Source: Pseudomonas monsensis (GTDB lineage: Bacteria; Pseudomonadota; Gammaproteobacteria; Pseudomonadales; Pseudomonadaceae). From it: a stretch of 64,000 bases of DNA. Under the pieces are notes generated by a model that was not told where the DNA came from, ran no database searches, and saw only the letters and a list, made by a program, of their open reading frames with translations. Positions within the stretch are counted from its first letter, which is position 1; every line of letters starts with the position of its first letter. A program made the position numbers and the translations under genes. Of this stretch, positions 53,782-62,579 are shown in pieces. The stretch lies in the NCBI RefSeq assembly GCF_014268495.2, contig NZ_CP077087.1, positions 6,188,001 through 6,252,000 of the forward strand. Reading direction: 5' to 3'.

Positions 53782-55506
53782 TCAGTGACCCGGCGCGGTT
53801 TGCCGCCAGGCCTGGGAACGGCGCAGCAAGCCGCGCGAAGCCCACGCCAGCAGCAAGGACACGCCTGCCGAGGTGAACAGAATCAGGGTCGACATCGCCG
53901 CCGCGCCGCCGACGTTGCCGGCGTCATCCATGTTCAGCACCGCCACCGCCGCGAGGATGGTGTCGGGGCTGTAGAGGAAGATCGCCGCCGACACGGTGGT
54001 CATCGCCGAAACGAACAGGTAGCGCACGATGTCCAGCAGCGCCGGCAGGCAGATCGGCACGGTGACGCGCAGGTAGTGGCGGTACAGCGGCGCCTTGAGC
54101 GACAGCGCAGCGGCTTCGAACTCGGCGTCGAGCTGGCGCAGCGCGGTGGTCGCGGTCATTTGTGCGGTGGTCAGGTAGTGCGCAATGGTGCAGACGATCA
54201 GCAGGGTCATCGTCCCGTACAGCACGTGCAGCGGGTTGCCGGTGAGGTTGAAGAAGAAGACGTAACCCAGGCCAAGCACCAGCCCCGGCACCGCCATCGG
54301 GATGAAACTGAGCATGCGCAACGCCAGGTTGAGGCCGCGCTGGGTGCGGGTTTTCTCCATCAGGTAAGCGCCGGTGAAGATCAGCACACTGCCGATCAGC
54401 GCCGTACCCAGCGCCATCTTCAAACTGTTGCCGTAGGCCAGCCAGCCACCGCCGGCGGTTTCGTTGAACTGATAGTGGTTGAGCGACAGCGACAGGTTGT
54501 ACGGCCAGAACTTCACCAGCGAGGAAAACACCGCCATGCCGAACACCAGAATCAACGCGGCGCTGATCAGCAAAACAATCGCCAGATAGCAGCTATCGCG
54601 CAGTTTCGAAGGCACCGGTTTGAACACTTGCGCACGGCCACTCATTGAATCGCCATGACGGCGGCGCAGCCAGGCATCCACACCAAAGCTGAACAGCGCC
54701 GGCAGCAACAGCACCATGCCGATCAACGCGCCGCGACCGAATTGCTGTTGGCCGACCACCGCTTTATAGGCTTCCAGCGCCAGCACTTGATAGTCGCCAC
54801 CGACTACCACCGGCCCCCCGAAATCGGTGATGGTCAGGGTGAACACCAGACAGAATGCGGCGAACACTGCCTGCCGGGTCGCCGGCCAGGTGATGCTGCG
54901 AAAAGCCTTGGCCGGACTGGCGCCCATGCTCGACGCCGCATCAAACAGGCGCGCATCGGCCAGCGACAATGCCGAGAGCAGAATCATCAGCGCATGGGGG
55001 AAGGTGTAAATCACCTCACCCAGCACAATCCCCCAGAAACCGTAGATGTTGTCCGAGAGCAGCCCGCGCAACATGCCCTGGTTGCCGAACAGATAGACCA
55101 GCGCGATCCCCGGCAGCATCGACGGTGCCATCAATGGCAGCAGGGAAATCCCGCGCCAGATGCCCTTGGCCGGAATCAGCGTGCGTTGCAGGGCGTAGGC
55201 AAACAGGTAGGCCAGCGGTACGACAATGGCCGCGACGCTGAGGGAAACTTTCAGGCTGTTGCCGAGCAGCCAGTGGAAATTGGCGCTGGTCACCAGCTCC
55301 TGCGCGGCGAGCCAGCCACCGCCCTGCCCGGCCTCGCTGCTGAAGCCGCGCCAGAAGATCGCCAGCAAGGGCAGCAGCACCGCAACACCGAGCAGCAACA
55401 ACAGCAGGAGTTTGCCGCCGAGGACAAAGATCCGGTCACCGACCTCGGCACCGGACACTCGCCGCGCCTGCTTGTGCGGTAGCGGCAGTGCGATGTTCGC
55501 GCTCAT
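53782..55506 (-). CDS. ABC transporter permease, two fused domains, 2-aminoethylphosphonate type
   Basis: 574 residues, about twelve helices. Two EAA-type cytoplasmic loops are visible, one in each half: SLADARLFDAASSMGASPAKAF and ALRQLDAEFEAAALSLKAPL. So the two permease modules are fused, as in FbpB-like systems. It imports a phosphonate together with the adjacent binding protein and ATPase. Its start overlaps the ATPase stop by one base. Confidence 0.86.
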   Translation of the reverse strand: MSANIALPLPHKQARRVSGAEVGDRIFVLGGKLLLLLLLGVAVLLPLLAIFWRGFSSEAGQGGGWLAAQELVTSANFHWLLGNSLKVSLSVAAIVVPLAYLFAYALQRTLIPAKGIWRGISLLPLMAPSMLPGIALVYLFGNQGMLRGLLSDNIYGFWGIVLGEVIYTFPHALMILLSALSLADARLFDAASSMGASPAKAFRSITWPATRQAVFAAFCLVFTLTITDFGGPVVVGGDYQVLALEAYKAVVGQQQFGRGALIGMVLLLPALFSFGVDAWLRRRHGDSMSGRAQVFKPVPSKLRDSCYLAIVLLISAALILVFGMAVFSSLVKFWPYNLSLSLNHYQFNETAGGGWLAYGNSLKMALGTALIGSVLIFTGAYLMEKTRTQRGLNLALRMLSFIPMAVPGLVLGLGYVFFFNLTGNPLHVLYGTMTLLIVCTIAHYLTTAQMTATTALRQLDAEFEAAALSLKAPLYRHYLRVTVPICLPALLDIVRYLFVSAMTTVSAAIFLYSPDTILAAVAVLNMDDAGNVGGAAAMSTLILFTSAGVSLLLAWASRGLLRRSQAWRQTAPGH

Positions 55507-56582
55507 CAGGCAAACACCTGCAGGCTGCGCGGCGGCAAGGCGACCATGATCTGCTGGGCGCCGAGGCGCGGCATGGCTTCCGGCGCCAGTTCGGCAAGCA
55601 ACGGATGCCCCGGCAATTGGTCGAGTTCGAAGCTCATGCGGCAGCGGTTGCCGAGGAACGTGATCTCGCGCACCTTGGCCGGAAACAGGTTTTCTTCGTG
55701 CACCACGGGATTGACGTTGATCGCTTCCGGACGGCAGAACAGTCGCCCCGAAGCGCCGCTCACGCTGCCATCAGCCAGACGCACATCCATCCCGCCAACA
55801 CGGGCGTGACTGGCGCTGCTGCGCTGGAACGGCAGCCAGTTGCCCTGACCGACAAACTCGGCCACGAATGGTGTGGCCGGGCGGTTGTAGATTTCCTGCG
55901 GGGTGGCGTACTGCTCGACACGGCCGTTGTTCATCACAGCGATGCGATCGGCCATCAGCATGGCTTCGTCCTGATTGTGGGTGACCATCAGGGTGGTGAT
56001 GCCGAGGTTGCGCTGCAGCTGGCGCAGTTCGGTGCACAGATGCTCGCGCACCCGGGCGTCCAGCGCCGACATCGGTTCATCGAGCAACAGCAGCGACGGC
56101 GCCGGGGCCAGGGCACGCGCCAGCGCGACTCGCTGTTGCTGGCCGCCGGACAACTGGCCCGGGTACTTTTTCTCACTGCCGGTGAGGCCGACCAGCTCCA
56201 GCATCTGCCCGACGCGGCGACGGACCTCGTCGCGACCACTGCCGGCGAGGCCGTAGGCAATGTTCGCTTCGACCGTCAGATTGGGGAACAGCGCGTAGGA
56301 CTGGAACAGAATCCCGTAGTCGCGGGCTTGTGGGGCGAGGTGCGAAACGTCGCGGTCACCGAGGTACAACTCGCCGCTGTCCTGTTTCTCCAGCCCGGCG
56401 ATGCAGCGCAGCAGCGTGGTCTTGCCACAGCCGGAGGGGCCGAGCAGACACACCAGCTCACCGGCGGCGACATCGAGGGAGACGTTATCCAGCGCGGTAA
56501 ACGCGCCGAAGCGCTTCTGCACGCCGCGCACTTTCATCGGCGCACCGGGATTGGTCAGGGCAGTTGCGATTGCAGGATTCAT
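55506..56582 (-). CDS. ABC transporter ATPase, 2-aminoethylphosphonate type
   Basis: 358 residues: Walker A LLGPSGCGKTTLLRCIAGLE, Q-loop LFQSYALFPNLTVEANIAYG, signature LSGGQQQRVALARAL, Walker B LLLLDEPMSALDARV, and a C-terminal TOBE-like domain from about residue 245. It energises the import complex formed with the two genes that follow. The gene begins the transporter operon; REP elements and a DUF6124 gene lie upstream, and the LysR regulator is about 1.2 kb away. Confidence 0.87.
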   Translation of the reverse strand: MNPAIATALTNPGAPMKVRGVQKRFGAFTALDNVSLDVAAGELVCLLGPSGCGKTTLLRCIAGLEKQDSGELYLGDRDVSHLAPQARDYGILFQSYALFPNLTVEANIAYGLAGSGRDEVRRRVGQMLELVGLTGSEKKYPGQLSGGQQQRVALARALAPAPSLLLLDEPMSALDARVREHLCTELRQLQRNLGITTLMVTHNQDEAMLMADRIAVMNNGRVEQYATPQEIYNRPATPFVAEFVGQGNWLPFQRSSASHARVGGMDVRLADGSVSGASGRLFCRPEAINVNPVVHEENLFPAKVREITFLGNRCRMSFELDQLPGHPLLAELAPEAMPRLGAQQIMVALPPRSLQVFA

Positions 56583-56891
56583 GGACAGACCTCATCAAGC
56601 TGATGGGGCCAATCCTAGAGTTGTAATGCGTCCGTCATGTGGCAGTGAGGCAAAAACTGGTGATAGTGGTATTCGGGGATTTGGGTTCAGATTCTGTGTC
56701 GAATGAGCTGACGCCTTCGCGAGCAGGCTCGCTCCCACAGGGGGAACGCATTCCAATGTGGGAGCGAGCTTGCTCGCGAAGAGGCCCAGACATTCACCAC
56801 AGAATTCAGGCGGGCAACAGCTCTTGGCGCAGCAAAGTATGCCCGGCCAACCGCACTCAGCGGCACATGCAGATGCGCCGCTGAGCGTTGA
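56583..56891. other. 309-bp gap between the ABC operon and the DUF6124 gene
   Basis: Holds the promoter side of the ABC operon and the first of two near-identical 72-bp REP pairs (56715-56786). After the REP, CGCAGCAAAGTATGCCCGGC and ACTCAGCGGCACATGCAGAT run into the DUF6124 3' end with an AGCGGC/GCCGCT inverted pair that may act as its terminator. Confidence 0.55.
56715..56786. repeat. REP pair, left copy of a 72-bp direct repeat
   Basis: CTTCGCGAGCAGGCTCGCTC, spacer GGGGGAACGCATTCCAA, then TGTGGGAGCGAGCTTGCTCG and GAAGAGGCC. The 72 bases match 57665-57736 with a single difference (G at 56726 versus A). Confidence 0.92.
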
Positions 56892-57257
56892 TCACTCGGT
56901 CGGCACTAACCGGTCCAGCACGCGATTGACCGCCAGTTCTGCCAGCATCACCACTTGGGCGATGCCTTGCAGGGTTTTGCGGTTCGAGCCTTCAACCATT
57001 GCTGCGTGGTTGTGGAGCATGACGGTGGCGGAACCGAGCGTTTCACTGGCGTCGGCCAGCAGGGATTCGGTGTCAGCCTCAGGGTGTGCCATGTAGAGCG
57101 TGTTGGGGGTGTAGGGCGTGGCCATGATGGCGGCGCTCGGTGGGCAGAGATAGTGGTCGAGGGCGCGCTCGGCGGCTTTATGGAATTTCTTTGAATCGGG
57201 CGATTCGTAGGGGGATGCCGGGTCTGTGACCGGCGGGTTTGGCGTTGGTTTAATCAT
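56892..57257 (-). CDS. DUF6124 family small protein
   Basis: 121 residues. A proline-rich N-terminus (KPTPNPPVTDPAS) precedes a helical segment FHKAAERALDHYLCPP and a C-terminal helical half (ESLLADASETLGSATVML, then GIAQVVMLAELAVNRVLDRL). This resembles the Pseudomonas-specific DUF3077/DUF6124 proteins, which occur in many copies per genome with no known role. A GGTTCC/GGAACC hairpin sits six bases before the start codon, and a long structured leader precedes that. The gene with its leader lies between the two 72-bp direct repeats. Confidence 0.72.
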   Translation of the reverse strand: MIKPTPNPPVTDPASPYESPDSKKFHKAAERALDHYLCPPSAAIMATPYTPNTLYMAHPEADTESLLADASETLGSATVMLHNHAAMVEGSNRKTLQGIAQVVMLAELAVNRVLDRLVPTE

Positions 57258-57663
57258 CTTCAGGTTCCGAAATAAAGCTGGAACCGCTTCTCTGCTAAAA
57301 GAAGGGGTGGCAGCTGAACGCAGGTTAGCAGACCGGGGAACCTAAGGAAGCCGGCGCGCCGAAGCGCCCTGCGCACAGCCGCCATCGATGCAGGCACAGA
57401 GCCTGACTGATGATGTGTGTGCACCCTTAGATTAACCACGAGCTGCTAAACCCGATCACTGGGAATCAGTGACCCGATCAAGTTACGCAGCCCGCCCAAG
57501 GCGCACAAGCCGGCGGATTCTGGTGCATGCGTAGGCAGCGGCGCAAGGATTTGTAGGCTGCCGGGCGTAACACCGAGTGTCTTTAAACACCTGCACTGGA
57601 ATGGGTTTAGTGCCCTACAGAGACCAGGGATTTACCTGTCGGATTTTGCTGCGGCGACTGACG
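57258..57663 (-). other. Candidate structured leader or RNA upstream of the DUF6124 gene
   Basis: About 400 bases without coding capacity on either strand, but with several hairpins: GGTTCC/GGAACC (57263-57285), GGCGC/GCGCC (57353-57368), TCACTG/CAGTGA (57456-57472), and GGCAGC/GCTGCC (57534-57562). Similar sequence ahead of DUF3077/DUF6124 genes is, to my recollection, recurrent in fluorescent pseudomonads. It may be a regulatory leader, an RNA gene or a decayed element; I cannot decide between these from one sequence. Confidence 0.4.
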
Positions 57664-57664
57664 T

Positions 57665-57736
57665 CTTCGCGAGCAAGCTCGCTCCCACAGGGGGAACGCA
57701 TTCCAATGTGGGAGCGAGCTTGCTCGCGAAGAGGCC
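57665..57736. repeat. REP pair, right copy of a 72-bp direct repeat
   Basis: Same 72 bases as 56715-56786 with one change, exactly 950 bp apart and in the same orientation. It lies directly after the LysR gene's 3' end. Confidence 0.92.
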
Positions 57737-57756
57737 GGCACAGACACTGAAAGATC

Positions 57757-58626
57757 TCAGGCCGGGGACATTTCCTGGGCCAACCCCAGAAATGCCGCCG
57801 GCAATCGCGCGCTCTTGCGCTCCTTGAGGCAATACAGATACTCGGGAATCTGCGGCGCATTCTCGATGGTCAGCACCCGCAACTGCGGATCATGCGGCAC
57901 TTCCTGGCGGGCAATGATGCTGATGCCGATGTTGCGCAGCACCGCCTCACGGATCGACTCGCGGCTGCCGATCTCCAGCAACGGCCCGAAACTGACCCCG
58001 GCACTGGCCAGCAACTCCTCGGTCAGACGCCGCGTCGTTGACCCGGTTTCACGCATCAACAGGGTATGCCCGGCCAGTGCGCTCAAGGCCACGTGATCAT
58101 GAGCTGCCAGCGGATGATTGCGATGCACCGCCAGCACCAGTGGATCAGTGCCCAGCACGCGGCGAATCAATCGCGCATCGTCGAGCAACTGCGACGAAGC
58201 GGCGACGTCCACCCGGTAGTCCTCCAGCGCTTCGAGCACCTGCTGCGAATTGCCGATTTCCACCGACACTTCCACCTGGGGCAAGCGCTCGCGAAAGGTC
58301 TTCACCAGATCGAGGATGTAATACGGCGCCGTCGCGGCAATGCGCAAAGTACCCTGCACCTGACCGCTGTTGCGCAGGAAGAACTCGATGTCGGCTTCCT
58401 GCTGCAACAGCGCCTTGACCATCGGCAGCAACCGCGCGCCTTCGTCGCTGACGCTCAGGCGCCGACCGCCACGGTAGAACAGTTCCACCGAGTATTGGCT
58501 TTCGAGGTTGCGGATCTGCGTGGTCACGGTGGGTTGGCTAAGGCCGAGCTTTTTCGCCGCCAGCGTGATGCTGCCCAGGCGGGCGACCATGTAAAACGCT
58601 TTCAGCTCGGCACTCAGCACAACCAT
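57757..58626 (-). CDS. LysR-type regulator, phosphonate-catabolism associated
   Basis: 289 residues. The N-terminal winged helix has FYMVARLGSITLAAKKLGLS and QPTVTTQIRNLESQYSVELF; a periplasmic-binding-like effector domain follows. The opening and length fit the LysR subgroup that travels with aminoethylphosphonate genes. It likely controls the ABC transporter and the PhnZ/FAD enzyme genes 1-7 kb away. No LysR box (T-N11-A) was assigned at those promoters. cadA lies 11 bp upstream on the same strand, but its product is unrelated. Confidence 0.82.
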   Translation of the reverse strand: MVVLSAELKAFYMVARLGSITLAAKKLGLSQPTVTTQIRNLESQYSVELFYRGGRRLSVSDEGARLLPMVKALLQQEADIEFFLRNSGQVQGTLRIAATAPYYILDLVKTFRERLPQVEVSVEIGNSQQVLEALEDYRVDVAASSQLLDDARLIRRVLGTDPLVLAVHRNHPLAAHDHVALSALAGHTLLMRETGSTTRRLTEELLASAGVSFGPLLEIGSRESIREAVLRNIGISIIARQEVPHDPQLRVLTIENAPQIPEYLYCLKERKSARLPAAFLGLAQEMSPA

Positions 58627-58636
58627 CCCTCATCGT

Positions 58637-60898
58637 TTATTTACGCAACAGGCGCAAACCGTTGAACACCACCAGCAGGCTCACGCCCATGTCGGCGAAT
58701 ACTGCCATCCACATGGTGGCGAGTCCGGCGAAGGTTACCCCAAGAAAGATAGCCTTGATCACCAGTGCCAAGGCGATGTTCTGTTTCAGGATGCTGGCAG
58801 TGTCACGCGACAGGCTGATAAACGCGGGAATCTTGCGCAGATCGTCGTCCATCAGGGCGACATCGGCGGTTTCAATCGCGGTGTCGGTGCCGGCCGCCGC
58901 CATGGCGAAACCGATCTCGGCGCGGGCCAGTGCCGGGGCATCGTTGATGCCGTCGCCGACCATGCCCACCCGATGCCCCTGTGCATAAAGTGCTTCGATG
59001 GCTTGCAGCTTGTCGGTCGGCAGCAAGTCGCCCTTGGCCTGATCAATGCCGACCTGCGCGGCAATCGCCTGCGCGGTGTGCACGTTGTCACCGGTGAGCA
59101 TCAGGGTTTTCACGCCCAGAGCATGCAACTGGCGGATCGCTTCGCGGCTGCTTTCCTTGACGGTATCGGCCACGGCGAACAGCGCCAGCGGGCCGGAGCT
59201 GTCGAGCAGCAGCACCACCGACTTGCCCTGCTTCTCCAGCGCAAACAGTTTTTCTTCCAGCTGCGGCGAGCACAGGCCCAGTTCTTCGACCAGACGATGG
59301 TTACCCAAGTGATAGGTCTGACCGTTGACCTGCCCCTTCACCCCGCGACCGGCCAACGCTTCGAAGTTATCCACAGTCAGTGCTTTGAAGTTTTTATCCA
59401 CAGCGGCGTTGGCGATGGCCAGCGACACGGGGTGATCGGAGCGACCGGCCAACGCAGCAGCGATTGCCGACGCCGTGGCATCTGCCGTTGGGTCGAGGGA
59501 CAGGTAATCGGTTTGCACCGGTTTGCCGTGAGTGATGGTCCCGGTCTTGTCCAGCGCCAGATAATCGAGCTTGAAACCGCCCTCCAGGTACACGCCGCCC
59601 TTGACCAGAATGCCTTTGCGCGCCGCCGCCGCGAGGCCGCTGACGATGGTCACCGGAGTGGAAATCACCAGCGCGCAGGGGCACGCCACCACCAGCAGCA
59701 CGAGCGCGCGGTAGATCCAGTCGAACCACACCGCGCCCATGAACAGCGGCGGGATAATCGCCACCGCCAGCGCCAGGACAAATACCACCGGGGTGTAGAT
59801 TTTCGAGAATTGATCGACAAAGCGTTGGGTCGGGGCGCGTGCGCCTTGCGCCTGCTCGACGGCGTGGATGATGCGCGCCAGGGTCGAGTTGTTCGCCGCT
59901 GCGGTCACCGCGTATTCCAGCGAACCGGCCTGGTTGATGGTGCCGGCGAAAACTTTGTCGCCGACGGTCTTCTCCACCGGCAGGCTTTCACCGGTGATCG
60001 GTGCCTGGTCGATGGTCGAACTGCCGCTGACCACCTCGCCGTCCAGCGCGATGCGCTCGCCGGGTTTTACCCGCACGCGGGCGCCGAGTTCGACGCTTTT
60101 CACGTCCTGCTCAATCCAGCTGCCGTCAGCCTGCAACACCGTGGCTTGCTCCGGCGTCATTTGCATCAAACCGCTGATGGCATTGCGCGCACGATCCAGC
60201 GAGCGCGCCTCTATCAGTTCGGCCACGGTAAACAGGAACATCACCATCGCCGCTTCCGGCCACTGCCCGATCAACACCGCACCGGTCACCGCGATGCTCA
60301 TCAGCGCGTTGATATTGAGGTTGCGGTTCTTCAGGGCGATCCAGCCCTTTTTGTAGGTAGTCAGGCCACCGCTGAGGATCGACACCAACGCAATGATCGC
60401 CACCACCCAGGTCGGCGCGGCACTGGTGAAGTGGATCACTTCAGCCGCGAGCGCACCGACGCCGGACAGCGCCAGCGGCCACCAGTGTTTTTTCACCGGC
60501 GCAGGGGCTGGTGCCTCGACGCCCGCCTCCAGCGGTTCGGCGTGCATGCCCAGCGAGGTGATCGCCTCGGTGATCGGCGCGGTGTCCGGCAGGTTGTGGG
60601 TGACGCCGAGCACGCGGTTGATCAGGTTGAATTCCAGTTGCTGCACGCCGGGCAGCTTGCCGAGCTTGTTCTGGATCAGCGTCTGCTCGGTCGGGCAGTC
60701 CATCGCCTCGATGCGGAAACTGCTGAGCCGCGCATCGGCGCTGGTCTTTTCGCTCAACTGGACCCGCGCAGGCGCGGCGGCTTTCGACGCGCAGCAGGCA
60801 TCGCCGCCGTGGTCGTGCTTATGCACGGGCTGCAATTTATGGCTGTGGCCATGATCATGCCCGTCGCCGGGTTTGTGGATGTGCTGAGAATCGCTCAT
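58637..60898 (-). CDS. cadA: Heavy-metal P1B-type ATPase, CadA (Zn/Cd/Pb)
   Basis: 753 residues. The N-terminus is rich in His (HIHKPGDGHDHGHSH, then HKHDHGG and a CC pair). An HMA domain with AMDCPTEQTLIQ follows, with one Cys where copper pumps have CxxC. Core motifs: VACPCALVIS (CPC), LDKTGTITHGKP, GRSDHPVSLAIA and MVGDGINDAPALARAEIG. The set fits zinc, cadmium and lead exporters of the inner membrane. It is divergent from cadR, with a MerR-type operator between them. Confidence 0.92.
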   Translation of the reverse strand: MSDSQHIHKPGDGHDHGHSHKLQPVHKHDHGGDACCASKAAAPARVQLSEKTSADARLSSFRIEAMDCPTEQTLIQNKLGKLPGVQQLEFNLINRVLGVTHNLPDTAPITEAITSLGMHAEPLEAGVEAPAPAPVKKHWWPLALSGVGALAAEVIHFTSAAPTWVVAIIALVSILSGGLTTYKKGWIALKNRNLNINALMSIAVTGAVLIGQWPEAAMVMFLFTVAELIEARSLDRARNAISGLMQMTPEQATVLQADGSWIEQDVKSVELGARVRVKPGERIALDGEVVSGSSTIDQAPITGESLPVEKTVGDKVFAGTINQAGSLEYAVTAAANNSTLARIIHAVEQAQGARAPTQRFVDQFSKIYTPVVFVLALAVAIIPPLFMGAVWFDWIYRALVLLVVACPCALVISTPVTIVSGLAAAARKGILVKGGVYLEGGFKLDYLALDKTGTITHGKPVQTDYLSLDPTADATASAIAAALAGRSDHPVSLAIANAAVDKNFKALTVDNFEALAGRGVKGQVNGQTYHLGNHRLVEELGLCSPQLEEKLFALEKQGKSVVLLLDSSGPLALFAVADTVKESSREAIRQLHALGVKTLMLTGDNVHTAQAIAAQVGIDQAKGDLLPTDKLQAIEALYAQGHRVGMVGDGINDAPALARAEIGFAMAAAGTDTAIETADVALMDDDLRKIPAFISLSRDTASILKQNIALALVIKAIFLGVTFAGLATMWMAVFADMGVSLLVVFNGLRLLRK

Positions 60899-60935
60899 TG
60901 GTCGCGTCCATGAAGGTGCCTGTTGCCAAGTAAAG

Positions 60936-60956
60936 ACCCTGTAGCCACTATAGGGT
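60936..60956. promoter_or_regulatory. CadR operator in the cadA promoter
   Basis: ACCCT and AGGGT (60936-60940, 60952-60956) flank GTAGCCACTAT, an imperfect palindrome matching the known P. putida CadR site. On the minus strand it lies between TTGACC and TTTACT with a 19-bp spacer, the over-long spacing typical of MerR-controlled promoters. Confidence 0.85.
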
Positions 60957-60982
60957 CAAGCACCCTTTTGGAGATGGCCGTC

Positions 60983-61432
60983 ATGAAGATCGGCGAACTG
61001 GCGAAACTCACCGACTGCGCGGTGGAAACCATCCGCTATTACGAGCGCGAAAACCTGCTGCCGGAACCGGCGCGCAGCGACGGCAACTACCGCGTCTACA
61101 CCCAGGCCCACGCCGAACGCCTGACCTTCATCCGCAACTGCCGCACCCTCGACATGACCCTCGAAGAAATCCGCAGCCTGCTGGCCATGCGTGACAGCCC
61201 GCAGGATCAGTGTGAAAGCGTCAATACGCTGATCGACGAGCACATCCAGCATGTGAAAGCGCGGATTGACGGCTTGCTGGCCTTGCAGACACAGCTGCTC
61301 GACCTGCGCCAACGCTGTGGCGAAGGGCCGATGGCCGATCAATGCGGGATTTTGCAGCGGCTGGAAGTGAGTGGCGGGGTTGTTGCGACGGAAGTCGAAC
61401 ACTCCCATGTAGGCCGCAGTCACGGCCACTAG
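60983..61432 (+). CDS. cadR: MerR-family Cd/Pb-responsive regulator CadR
   Basis: 149 residues. The winged helix GELAKLTDCAVETIRYYERE is MerR-like. Metal ligand candidates include Cys77-type positions in QDQCESVNTLIDEH, and the C-terminus carries the CadR-specific tail HSHVGRSHGH; cysteines also lie in RQRCGEGPMADQCGIL. It senses cadmium, lead or zinc and distorts the cadA promoter to activate it. The start MKIGELAKL is preferred over three upstream in-frame ATGs because it matches the family. A REP pair follows. Confidence 0.92.
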   Translation: MKIGELAKLTDCAVETIRYYERENLLPEPARSDGNYRVYTQAHAERLTFIRNCRTLDMTLEEIRSLLAMRDSPQDQCESVNTLIDEHIQHVKARIDGLLALQTQLLDLRQRCGEGPMADQCGILQRLEVSGGVVATEVEHSHVGRSHGH

Positions 61433-61448
61433 GAACACCAAAAAACAC

Positions 61449-61539
61449 TGTGGGAGCGAGCTTGCTCGCGAAAGCGGTGGTTCAGTCGACACTTCTATCA
61501 ACTGACACTCCGCTTTCGCGAGCAAGCTCGCTCCCACAG
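61449..61539. repeat. REP pair, inverted
   Basis: TGTGGGAGCGAGCTTGCTCG at about 61450 and TTTCGCGAGCAAGCTCGCTC ending near 61539, between the convergent cadR and thyA genes. Confidence 0.9.
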
Positions 61540-61557
61540 GGGCGCGCGTACTACTTG

Positions 61558-62529
61558 TCAGACCGCCATTGGCGCGGTCATCGGCGCATGGTGCTCGTAA
61601 CCTTCCAGCGAGAAGTCGCTCGGCTCCACCAGCTCCAGCCACTCCGGCTGATACACACCCGTCTTGGCAAATTCCGGCACGCGATCCGAAATCTTCAGCT
61701 TCGGCATGGCGAACGGCTCGCGCTTGAGCTGTTCGTTGAGCATGTCCAGGTGGTTTTCGTAGACGTGGGCGTCACCGATGAAATAGGTGAACCAGCGCGG
61801 CGTGTAGCCGGTCAGGCGACCGATCAGGCTCAGCAGCGCGGCGCCTTCGGTGAGGTTGAACGGCGTGCCCAGGCCCAGGTCGTTGGATCGGATGTAGAGG
61901 GTCAGAGAAATCTCTTTGGTCTCGACATTCGGGTGGAACTGGTACAGCAGATGGCACGGCGGCAGGGCCATTTCATCGAGCTGAGCGACGTTCCAGCCGT
62001 GGAACAGAATGCGGCGGCTGCCCGGATCCTTGATGATCGTGTCGACGCACTGGCGCACCTGGTCGATGGCTTTGTACAGCACCACGTAGGCCTGGCCATC
62101 TTCTTCGCCCTGGGCGATTTGCTTGTAGCCGTTGCTCAGGGTCTGCTCGATGGCGGCCGGGTTGCTCAGCGGGATCTGCTTGTACGCCGGCCATTTGCGC
62201 CATTGCACGCCGTAGATTTCGCCGAGGTCATCCTCGCCCTGGCGGAACGGGTTGGCCAGCCACTGCGCGTTTTCGTTGGCGTTCTGGTCCCAGACCTTGC
62301 AGCCCAGCGCACGGAATTCAGCGGCGTTGTTCACGCCACGCAAAAAGCCGCACATCTCGCCGATGGCCGATTTGAAGGCCATCTTGCGCGTGGTGATCGC
62401 CGGAAAACCTTCCTGCAGATCGAAACGCAGCATCGCCCCCGGGAAACTGATGGTGTTGATGCCAGTGCGGTTGGCCTGCTTGGTGCCGTTTTTGATGACG
62501 TGCGAGACCAGTTCGAGATATTGCTTCAT
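61558..62529 (-). CDS. thyA: Thymidylate synthase ThyA
   Basis: 323 residues, about 60 longer than the E. coli enzyme because of an insertion in the region [20 protein letters not shown] to [12 protein letters not shown]; this length is normal for Pseudomonas. The catalytic Cys is in [13 protein letters not shown], with the folate site [15 protein letters not shown] and [18 protein letters not shown]. It methylates dUMP using methylene-tetrahydrofolate. lgt lies 50 bp upstream on the same strand, as in many bacteria. Confidence 0.96.
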   Translation of the reverse strand: MKQYLELVSHVIKNGTKQANRTGINTISFPGAMLRFDLQEGFPAITTRKMAFKSAIGEMCGFLRGVNNAAEFRALGCKVWDQNANENAQWLANPFRQGEDDLGEIYGVQWRKWPAYKQIPLSNPAAIEQTLSNGYKQIAQGEEDGQAYVVLYKAIDQVRQCVDTIIKDPGSRRILFHGWNVAQLDEMALPPCHLLYQFHPNVETKEISLTLYIRSNDLGLGTPFNLTEGAALLSLIGRLTGYTPRWFTYFIGDAHVYENHLDMLNEQLKREPFAMPKLKISDRVPEFAKTGVYQPEWLELVEPSDFSLEGYEHHAPMTAPMAV

Positions 62530-62579
62530 GAGTTACCTGTGTCCTTTGAGCCCCGGCGTCGCGCACCGGGGTTCGTAGT

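Noticed and set aside
58973..60913. Long open frame antisense to cadA
   Set aside because: Shadow of the P-type ATPase gene; no domain is recognisable, and it would cover the cadA start region.
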